In this document: piece by piece, positions 1 through 5,477 of the stretch
How positions within the stretch are numbered: position 1 is the stretch's first letter
How the letters are laid out: the number at the start of each line of letters is the position of its first letter
Assembly: GCA_003170875.1 (NCBI GenBank)
Contig: PMYJ01000107.1
Location: forward strand, 2,823 to 10,752
Source: Candidatus Dormiibacterota bacterium
GTDB taxonomy: Bacteria > Chloroflexota > Dormibacteria > Aeolococcales > Aeolococcaceae
Direction: 5' to 3'
DNA: 7,930 nt
Notes under the pieces: model-generated
Database searches by the model: none
What the model was told of the DNA's origin: nothing
The model's input: only the letters and a program-made list of their open reading frames with translations
Translations under genes and position numbers: made by a program

Positions 1-329
1 CGGGTCAGCAGGAGGCTGGGCCTCGGCTCCGCCGAGGAGGCCGCTCGGCGGGCGGCGAAGAGCTTCTGGGACACCCGCACCGGCAGGCCCTGGCCCCCAT
101 GCGGGCGCCGCCGCGACGCGGGTGACATGCGACGCGTGACGAACCACCAGTCGATCAGCCGGCCCGGCAGGTTCCACCAGGCCCGCGCCGGACGCTCAAC
201 GATCCGAGCGTACCCGCGGTGCGACACGCGCCTCACCCGCGCCCTCAGGTCCGCGGCCTTAGCAGAGTGGGGCCCAGCAGCCTAATCCGCCCGCCGTTCA
301 CGAAGTCCATCGACTTCCCCACAATTCAC
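1..329 (-). pseudogene. Possible decayed or interrupted gene running off the left edge (unrecognised)
   Basis: On the minus strand a perfect Shine-Dalgarno, AGGAGGT (340-334), sits 5 nt (counted from AGGAGG) before a GTG codon (329-327). A -10-like TATGCT lies at 352-347. The frame runs 15 codons, meets TAG (284-282), then stays open in the same frame to the window edge, about 93 more codons. A second possible start is GTG at 236-234, with GAGGG at 246-242. The downstream part is Arg-rich and includes WWNLPGRLIDWWFVTRRMSP; I recognise no family. Codon third positions are mostly G/C. However, a + strand frame (1-285, stop TAA at 283-285) is also open and shares the same third positions, so base composition does not settle the strand. 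First-position GC slightly exceeds second-position GC only in the minus reading. It could be a real gene starting at 236, a pseudogene with an amber stop, or chance. Confidence 0.27.
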
Positions 330-586
330 TCATACCTCCTGGACCCAGCATAGCGCTCGGTTGCAGGGGTGGCCGCACGGCCCCGGCAGTGGTAGCGGGG
401 AGAGGGCGTTGAGGTTCACGTCGAGGGCTCCCTGTCCGGGTCGGGCAGCCTCATCATCCACGTGGACTACAGCGATCAGCGCAGGCTCCGCGCTGGGGGG
501 CTCAAGGGACATTCCCCAACACTCGGCCACGCCAGGGCGGCCTCCCTGGAATGCCTCGGGACGCTCCGAACGTACAATCGGGAACG
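330..586. other. Non-coding stretch upstream of udg
   Basis: No reading frame here has both a credible start and coding-like composition. A minus-strand frame (530-330) begins with GTG and ends in TGA just before the GTG at 329, but its third-position GC (roughly three quarters) is below that of the confident genes. A + strand frame through about 396-586 gives a strand-like stretch (GVEVHVEGSLSGSG) but follows a TAG and has no good start. It may be decayed coding sequence. The stretch separates the possible leftward gene from udg and holds the udg promoter at its right end. I see no tRNA, terminator or clear repeat. Confidence 0.5.
573..578 (+). promoter_or_regulatory. -10 element of the udg-rnj promoter, probably leaderless
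   Basis: TACAAT matches five of six bases of the TATAAT consensus. It ends 8 nt before the ATG at 587, which puts the expected transcription start at about 585-587, on or beside the start codon. No Shine-Dalgarno precedes this ATG. I see no good -35 at the usual distance. Its position also argues for the start at 587 rather than the in-frame ATG at 551, which lies upstream of the -10. Confidence 0.55.
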
Positions 587-1381
587 ATGCAGAGCGGCGC
601 CGCGGATGCCCTGGCCGTCGTCCACGAACACATCCTCGTCTGCACGGACTGCCCGCTCCACCTCAAGCGCATCCAGGCCGTCCCCGGGACCGGGCCCGCC
701 ACGGCCCGCATCATGGCGGTGGGGGAGGGCCCGGGAGAGACCGAGGACCGCGTCGGCCGGCCCTTCGTCGGCGCCGCGGGCAACGTCCTGACCAAGCTTC
801 TGGAGAGCATCGGCCTCCGCCGCGACGACATCTACATCACCAACGTGGTGAAGTGCCGGCCGCCGGGCAACCGGGATCCGGAGCTCACCGAGATGGAGGC
901 CTGCTCCCACTTCCTCGACGCGCAGATCGAGATCATCCGGCCCGACGTCATCCTGATCCTGGGTCGCCACGCGCTGGCCCGGCTCCTTCCCGGGGCGGGC
1001 GGCATCGGCGGGCTCCACGGCCGCAAGGTGGTTCGCGGCAACCGCCTCTACGTCCCCCTGTACCACCCCGCGGCCGCCCTCTACCAGGGTTCGCTAATGC
1101 GGACACTTGAGGACGACATGCTCAAGGTGCGCGGTTACCTCAACGAGGCGGAGGCTCGACGGAGGCAGCCGGGGGGGGCCGCAGCGCCATCCCATCCCGC
1201 GGCGGCACGCGCTCCCGGCGAGCCTGCCCCGCTGCCAACCGCCCCGACGCAGGCCGAACCGCTCCTGCGCCTGGTCCCCCCCGGGCCCGGCGAGCCGGTC
1301 CTGCGGCCCGGGTCCCCCGACCCTAGCGAGCCTGCCCCGCCGCCAGAGCCGCCCGATCGCGACCAGCTGAGCCTGTTTTGA
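587..1381 (+). CDS. udg: Family 4 (Fe-S) uracil-DNA glycosylase with Pro-rich tail and C-terminal clamp-binding motif
   Basis: This enzyme removes uracil from DNA, the first step of base excision repair of deaminated cytosine or misincorporated dUMP. The product is 264 aa. Four cysteines fit the 4Fe-4S ligands of family 4: C19 and C22 (CTDC), C90 (VKCRPPGNR) and C106 (EAC). Motif 1 is GEGPGETED (46-54), followed by PFVGAAGN (59-66). The second active-site motif is YHPAAAL (159-165, H160). The core ends near residue 185. A Pro/Ala/Glu-rich tail of about 75 residues follows, which most family members lack or have shorter, and it ends in QLSLF (260-264), a match to the bacterial beta-clamp-binding consensus. 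An ATG at 551 would add 12 residues, but the -10 at 573-578 and the absence of conserved sequence there favour 587. The stop overlaps the rnj start by 4 bp, so the two are probably cotranscribed and translationally coupled. The family 4 assignment is firm; clamp binding is inferred. Confidence 0.93.
   Translation: MQSGAADALAVVHEHILVCTDCPLHLKRIQAVPGTGPATARIMAVGEGPGETEDRVGRPFVGAAGNVLTKLLESIGLRRDDIYITNVVKCRPPGNRDPELTEMEACSHFLDAQIEIIRPDVILILGRHALARLLPGAGGIGGLHGRKVVRGNRLYVPLYHPAAALYQGSLMRTLEDDMLKVRGYLNEAEARRRQPGGAAAPSHPAAARAPGEPAPLPTAPTQAEPLLRLVPPGPGEPVLRPGSPDPSEPAPPPEPPDRDQLSLF
1218..1340 (+). repeat. Repeat-bearing Pro-rich tail segment of udg
   Basis: The 15-mer GCGAGCCTGCCCCGC occurs at 1218-1232 and again, identical, at 1326-1340. 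The copies are 108 bp apart, a multiple of three, so both are read in the same frame as SEPAP/GEPAP-like peptide. Related GEP and PGP units lie between them. The tail probably grew by in-frame duplication and serves as a flexible linker between the glycosylase core and the C-terminal QLSLF. Confidence 0.6.
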
Positions 1382-3072
1382 TCGACGCAACCGACGTCGA
1401 GGCACCCACCGGGGCGGAGGTATCGCGTCTCCGGCTGGTCGCCCTGGGGGGGCTCGGCGAGATCGGCCGCAACCTCCTCGCGATCGAATGCGGCGACGAC
1501 ATCGTCGTCGTCGACTCCGGCCTGATGTTCCCCGAGACCGAGATGCTCGGCGTCGACCTGGTCATCCCCGACGTGGGCTGGCTGGTCGAGCGGCGCGAGC
1601 GGGTGCGCGGCATCGTGCTGACCCACGGGCACGAGGATCACATCGGCGCCCTCCCGTACATCCTGCCCCGGCTCGACGTCCCCGTCTACGGGACCGCGCT
1701 GACCCTCGGCATCCTGCGCAACAAGCTGCGCGAGCATCGGCTGCTCAGCAGCACCCGGCTGACCACGGTCACCCCGGGCGACACGGTCCAGCTCGGCGGC
1801 ATCGCCGTCGAGTGGATCCACACCACCCACTCAGTGCCCGACTCCTGCGCGCTCGCCCTCCACACCCCGCTGGGCGTGATCATCCACACCGGCGACTTCA
1901 AGGTGGACCAATCCCCCGTCCACGGAGAGCCTCCCGACCTCGCCCGCCTGGCCCGCCTGGGTGACGCCGGCGTCCTCCTCCTGCTCAGTGACAGCACCAA
2001 TGCCGAGGTGGAGGGGATGACCCCGAGCGAGCGCTCCGTGGCCCCGGCGCTCGCCTCGCTGATCAGCGGAGCTGCTGGGCGCGTACTGGTCGCCACCTTC
2101 GCCTCCAACATCTCGCGGCTGCAGCAGGTGGTCCAGGCGGCCGAGAACGCCGACCGACATTGCCTCTTCATCGGACGCTCGATGCTCAACAACATCAAGG
2201 TCGCCCAGGAGCTCGGCTTTCTGGAGGTCGGCCGCGGCACCGTTGTCTCCCCCAAGCAGGCGGACCGTTTGCCGGATCGTGAGCTCTGCATCCTCTGCAC
2301 CGGCTCCCAGGGAGAGCCGCTCTCCGCGCTCAGCCGGATTGCCGGCGGCGAGCATCCGCTCGTCTCGCTCCACTTCGGCGACACCGTCGTGTTGAGCGCC
2401 AATCCCATCCCCGGCAACGAGGAGGCGGTGCACCTCACGGTCAACAACCTCGACCGGCTGGGCGCCCACACCTACCGAGGCAGCGCCCGCGGCCTCCACG
2501 CATCCGGCCACGCCGCGCGTGAGGAGCTCCGCCTCCTGCTCACCCTCTGCCGGCCCAAGTACTTCATGCCGGTGCACGGCGAGTACCGGCATCTCGCCGC
2601 GCACCGCGAGCTGGCGATCGCCTCCGGGGTGGCCCCTGAGAACGTCGCCGCGGTCGACAACGGGAAGGTGGTCGAGATCGACGGTGAGGGCCTCCACGTG
2701 CTCGACCGCCGGGTGCCGGCCGGCTACGTCTACGTCGACGGCCTCAGCCTGGAGGACGCCACCGACGTCGTCTTCCGCGACCGCCGCCAGCTCGCCGAGG
2801 ACGGCCTGATCATCGTCCACCTCGCCGTCGAGCGCTCCACGGGCGCCATCGTGGCTGGGCCGGAGCTCATCGCTCGCGGCTTCATCGAGGACTCCGACAG
2901 CGCGGCCCTCTTCGACGAGGCGCAGATCCGGGTTCGCGAGATCCTCGAGCACCTCGCCCCCGACGCCGGGTGGGCGGTCTGGAAGGGGGCGGTGCACGAG
3001 GCCCTCAGCCGCTTCCTCTTCAAGCGGACCAATCGCCGGCCCCTGATCCTCCCCCTGGTGACCGAGGTCTGA
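1378..3072 (+). CDS. rnj: Ribonuclease J (metallo-beta-lactamase/beta-CASP RNase)
   Basis: RNase J is a cytoplasmic zinc-dependent enzyme with 5'-3' exonuclease and endonuclease activity, acting in mRNA decay and rRNA maturation. The 564-aa product is close to the family's usual ~555. The metallo-beta-lactamase part shows LGGLGEIG (23-30), the metal motif HGHEDH (83-88), HSVPDS (151-156) and TGDF (171-174, D173). The beta-CASP part holds GRSM (267-270), TGSQGEP (308-314) and HASGHA (374-379). The MBL fold resumes with MPVHGEYRH (397-405, H400). The RNase J C-terminal domain runs from about 450 to the end (DGLIIVHLAVE, 475-485). The start is TTG overlapping the udg stop (TTGA). There is no ATG or GTG before the first conserved motif and no strong Shine-Dalgarno, so translation probably depends on coupling to udg. 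All catalytic residues I checked are present, so I expect an active enzyme. Confidence 0.95.
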   Translation: MIDATDVEAPTGAEVSRLRLVALGGLGEIGRNLLAIECGDDIVVVDSGLMFPETEMLGVDLVIPDVGWLVERRERVRGIVLTHGHEDHIGALPYILPRLDVPVYGTALTLGILRNKLREHRLLSSTRLTTVTPGDTVQLGGIAVEWIHTTHSVPDSCALALHTPLGVIIHTGDFKVDQSPVHGEPPDLARLARLGDAGVLLLLSDSTNAEVEGMTPSERSVAPALASLISGAAGRVLVATFASNISRLQQVVQAAENADRHCLFIGRSMLNNIKVAQELGFLEVGRGTVVSPKQADRLPDRELCILCTGSQGEPLSALSRIAGGEHPLVSLHFGDTVVLSANPIPGNEEAVHLTVNNLDRLGAHTYRGSARGLHASGHAAREELRLLLTLCRPKYFMPVHGEYRHLAAHRELAIASGVAPENVAAVDNGKVVEIDGEGLHVLDRRVPAGYVYVDGLSLEDATDVVFRDRRQLAEDGLIIVHLAVERSTGAIVAGPELIARGFIEDSDSAALFDEAQIRVREILEHLAPDAGWAVWKGAVHEALSRFLFKRTNRRPLILPLVTEV

Positions 3073-3143
3073 GGATCGGGCTCGGCCGGGAGTGCGTGAG
3101 CGGGCCAGGAGGCGGGGAACAATCGGCCGCGGCTCGGCGTTGC

Positions 3144-3694
3144 ATGGGGGTGGGCTTGCCGCGCGCTGCCATCGTGGGCGTGGTCGCCGCGTGTCTCGCG
3201 GCATGCGGCGGATCGAGCTCCGGCCTCACACGACCGCTCGGCGTCAGCTCGGGACTGCTCGGCGCTCGGTCGAGCTCAAGCCCGAACGGAGAGGCCGGCG
3301 GCACGTCCGCGCCGAGCGGCGCGCCGTCGATGACCATCACTGTCACCACTCCAACCGACTGCCAGGCCATGCCCTCGGGTTCGGCACCCTGACGTGGTCC
3401 ACCCTGGGCAACGCGGACGACGGCAACACCTACCTCATGACCCGCTGCCAGGCCATTCTTGTGGAAGTTCTGAACAGCGCCACCGACCCCTGCCACTGGA
3501 CCACCGTGCAGACGACGGATTCCAGGGTCATGACGCTCCTGCCGATACCCCTGCCCGGTCTGCCTCCTCCGGGGGGGACGTTGGAGGTCTACGCAGCGAT
3601 CTCCTCCGGGCAGGCCATGCTGACGTCCACCCTCTCCTGTCCGGACGGCTCCACGGAGCAGAACTGGTCGGTGTCAGTCGACGTCACCGGCTGA
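3144..3694 (+). pseudogene. Frameshifted secreted lipoprotein of unknown function
   Basis: From ATG 3144 the frame encodes a clear lipoprotein signal peptide: Arg7, a hydrophobic run (AAIVGVVAACL) and lipobox LAAC with Cys21. A Ser/Gly-rich linker and a strand-like TITVTTPTDCQAM follow. This frame stops at TGA 3390-3392 (82 aa). Coherent protein sequence continues at once in the -1 frame, from LTWSTLGNADDGN to the stop at 3692-3694. Restoring one base near 3385-3390 would give about 183 aa (SAP-LTWS junction). The joined mature part has four cysteines beyond the lipidated one, suiting two disulfides in an exported beta-sandwich-like domain. I recognise no family. No slippery heptamer is visible at the junction, so a real indel or an assembly error is more likely than programmed frameshifting. 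Starts at GTG 3096 or GTG 3150 are also possible, and none has a good Shine-Dalgarno. Confidence 0.65.
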
Positions 3695-3718
3695 CACTCG
3701 TTGCGTCGCCCACTGGGC

Positions 3719-3780
3719 GGCGCCGGCGCCGTTTGCCACCAGAAGGATCGCGGGGACGCCGCGGCAGGGGCCGGTGCCCC
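3719..3780. repeat. Palindrome and short GC hairpin before the HNH gene
   Basis: GGCGCCGGCGCC (3719-3730) is a perfect 12-bp palindrome. GGGGC-CGGT-GCCCC (3767-3780) is a 5-bp stem with a tetraloop. Both lie between the lipoprotein stop and the HNH promoter. No T-run follows either, so a terminator role is only possible, not shown. Confidence 0.35.
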
Positions 3781-3801
3781 GAGAGGGTCAGACCTGGCGC
3801 C

Positions 3802-3831
3802 TCGACATTACGCACATCTGTTTGGTATAAA
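3802..3831 (+). promoter_or_regulatory. Near-consensus promoter of the HNH gene, probably leaderless
   Basis: A -35 TCGACA (3802-3807, one mismatch to TTGACA), an 18-nt spacer, and an extended -10 TGG-TATAAA (3823-3831) form the strongest promoter-like sequence in the window. It lies in an AT-richer island. The -10 ends 7 nt before the ATG at 3839, so transcription should begin at or next to the start codon, and there is no Shine-Dalgarno. Confidence 0.7.
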
Positions 3832-3838
3832 TACCGGC

Positions 3839-5119
3839 ATGTGTGACGGCGCCGACGAGACCACAACGGGCGCCTCCGGCCTTGCGGTGCTCGATGCTGC
3901 CGCCGAGCGTCTGGAGCTGGAGACCGGACCGAACGTCTCCCCGGAGGCTCTTCGCGACCAGCTCATCCGGCTGCGCCACGTCATCGACCTCCTCGAGCTG
4001 CCCTTCGCCTCGATGGTGATCAGCCTCGGAACCTGCGACGAGGCGGAGTGGGGCGGATACCCCAGCCCCATCCAGTGGGTCCGCCACGCGTGCAAGACGT
4101 CGGCGTGGACCGCGGTCAGCGCGTTCCACGTTGGGGAGCAGTCCGTCCGGCTCGAGCACAGCGCCCGAGCCCTCCGCGCCGGCGAGATCGGCTACGGGCA
4201 CCTAGCCCTCCTCGCCCAGACAGCGGCTGCGATCACCGAGTCGCCGACCGGCTCCGGGTTTGACGAGACGGCCCTGCTGCGGAAGGCAAAGCAGCACACC
4301 GTGGGTCGGTTCTTCCGCGACTGCGCACACGCCCGCCACGCCGCCGACCAGCAGCGCTTTCTCACCGAGCAGCAAGACACTGTCGACGCTCGAAGCCTGA
4401 CCTTCACCACCTTCCGGAATGGCTGCCTCGGACTGCGCGGGTTCCTCGACGCCGAGGGAGGGGCCGCACTCCGCACCGCACTGGAGCCGCTCGCCAAGCC
4501 GATCGGGCGCGACGACGACCGCAACCGGGAGCGCCGCTTCGCCGACGCCTTGGTGGAGCTGGCTGGTCATGCGCTCGACTCCGGCGCGCCCCCTCAGCAC
4601 GTGGGCCAGCGCCCGCATCTCCAGGTCACCGCGACCCTGGAGACCCTCCGGGGGCTCGAGGGCGCCCCTGCCGCAGAGTTGGAGATGGGCGGCCCGATCG
4701 CGGGCGAGACCGCCCGCCGGCTGGCCTGCGATGCGTCCGTAAGCCGCATCGTCTTCGATGCGCAGTCGAATGTCGTGGATGTCGGGCGCGCCCGCCGACT
4801 GCCGGCGCCGGCGACCCGCCGTGCCCTGCAGGCTCGGGATGGGGGCTGCGTCTGGCCCGGCTGTGACCGGCCGGCCTCCTGGAGCCAGGCCCACCACCTG
4901 CAGAGCTGGGCGCAGGGAGGCTCCACCGATGTGGCCAATCTTGTCCTCATCTGTCGAGCCCATCACTGGAAGATCCATGAGGGCGGCTGGCTGTTGATCC
5001 GCTCCGACGAGGGCCTGGTGACCCTGCCGCCCCTGCCCGACGACCTCGGGCCGCCGTTCAGGATCGGCCCACTCGCTCATCCCCGGGCACGCGCCCCGTC
5101 CGGCGTCGACACGGGGTGA
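3839..5119 (+). CDS. DUF222/13E12-repeat family protein with C-terminal HNH nuclease domain
   Basis: The product is 426 aa. The N-terminal and central part (about 30-300) has the helical, Ala/Arg/Leu-rich look of DUF222, the region shared by mycobacterial 13E12-repeat proteins. The C-terminal HNH domain is intact: CVWPGC (337-342), AHHLQSW (351-357), NLVLIC (367-372, N367) and CRAHHWKIH (372-380). Paired cysteines at 337, 342 and 372 plus nearby histidines probably bind structural zinc, and H352/H353 with the N and distal H form the metal-dependent active site. Biological function is not settled for this family; DNA cleavage is predicted from the domain only. The family is often multicopy in actinobacterial genomes, and in mycobacteria the 13E12 repeats behave as mobile or phage-target elements. 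The start at 3839 is chosen over the in-frame TTG at 3701 because the promoter (3802-3831) lies between them. The gene has its own promoter and sits between rnj and ftsK. Confidence 0.9.
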   Translation: MCDGADETTTGASGLAVLDAAAERLELETGPNVSPEALRDQLIRLRHVIDLLELPFASMVISLGTCDEAEWGGYPSPIQWVRHACKTSAWTAVSAFHVGEQSVRLEHSARALRAGEIGYGHLALLAQTAAAITESPTGSGFDETALLRKAKQHTVGRFFRDCAHARHAADQQRFLTEQQDTVDARSLTFTTFRNGCLGLRGFLDAEGGAALRTALEPLAKPIGRDDDRNRERRFADALVELAGHALDSGAPPQHVGQRPHLQVTATLETLRGLEGAPAAELEMGGPIAGETARRLACDASVSRIVFDAQSNVVDVGRARRLPAPATRRALQARDGGCVWPGCDRPASWSQAHHLQSWAQGGSTDVANLVLICRAHHWKIHEGGWLLIRSDEGLVTLPPLPDDLGPPFRIGPLAHPRARAPSGVDTG

Positions 5120-5477
5120 GGCTTGGCCCGAGACGGCTGCGACCCGCGGCGTTCCCCAGTCACCGGGACGCCAGCCACCATTCCTCCGTCACCGGTCGCC
5201 GATCACCGTCCCCCCGTCAGCCGTCAGTTCATCGGTGCGATCAGCACGGGTTCCCGCCCGGGCCGTTGTCGGGTAGTGAACCGGAGAAAAGAGGTCGTCC
5301 ACGGCCCGGCCTGGGTCGGTCGGAGGGGTGATCTGGCGCCCGCGACCGATCGAGAGTGGCAGCCGCCCGCCACCCGAACCGAACTCCCGAACGCCCATTC
5401 GCAACCCGCCCCGCCCTGCTACGATCGGCGCGGCCCGCCGCCCTCCACACGTCACCACACGAGGCTCAGAGACCGAC
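5120..5477. other. Non-coding stretch upstream of ftsK
   Basis: No supported gene lies here. The ftsK frame stays open back to GTG 5328, but that part is low-complexity Pro/Arg-rich and the promoter lies inside it. Short repeats are present: GTCACCGG at 5159-5166 and 5188-5195, and CCGTCAG twice in tandem at 5214-5227. A purine-rich GGAGAAAAGAGG lies near 5282-5293. I see no tRNA, riboswitch or clear terminator for the HNH gene. The right end holds the ftsK promoter and a leader of about 46 nt. Confidence 0.5.
5417..5425 (+). promoter_or_regulatory. Extended -10 promoter element of ftsK
   Basis: TGC-TACGAT is an extended -10 (TGn plus TAnnnT). I see no matching -35. The expected start of transcription is near 5432, giving a leader of about 46 nt before ATG 5478. 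Only weak Shine-Dalgarno-like sequence (GAGG, 5461-5464) is present. It resembles the extended -10 before the downstream yajQ gene (TGC-TATCCT). Confidence 0.5.

Noticed and set aside
21..37. CCTCGGC-TCC-GCCGAGG hairpin
   Set aside because: A perfect 7-bp stem, but no T-run and inside possible coding sequence; such stems are common by chance at this GC content.
1..285. + strand frame open from the left edge to TAA at 283-285
   Set aside because: It shares third positions with the minus-strand frame, so composition is not evidence. Its second-position GC exceeds first-position GC and no family is recognisable. It is kept only as an alternative to the minus-strand call.
330..530. Minus-strand 66-codon frame starting with GTG
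   Set aside because: Third-position GC is below that of the confident genes, there is no supported start signal, and the product resembles nothing I know.
566..578. Possible LexA-type SOS box (GAAC-n4-GTTC) at the udg promoter
   Set aside because: Only a GAAC half-site is present; the opposite half reads AATC, so there is no palindrome.
551..586. Earlier in-frame ATG for udg at 551
   Set aside because: It lies upstream of the TACAAT -10 and adds 12 residues with no family resemblance; the ATG at 587 sits where a leaderless start is expected.
3062..3085. CCGAG/CTCGG pairing after the rnj stop as a terminator
   Set aside because: Only 5 bp with a 14-nt loop and no T-run; too weak to call.
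3092..3390. N-terminal part of the 200-codon frame beginning GTG 3092
   Set aside because: The translation up to about 3385 is Arg/His-rich shadow sequence antiphase to the lipoprotein signal peptide; only the part after about 3385 looks like real protein.
3701..3838. TTG start at 3701 for the HNH gene
   Set aside because: It would add 46 low-complexity residues, and a near-consensus promoter lies between it and the ATG at 3839.
5328..5477. GTG start at 5328 for ftsK
   Set aside because: The extra 50 residues are Pro/Arg-rich filler, the GGAGG before it is too close to the GTG, and the extended -10 at 5417-5425 lies inside.
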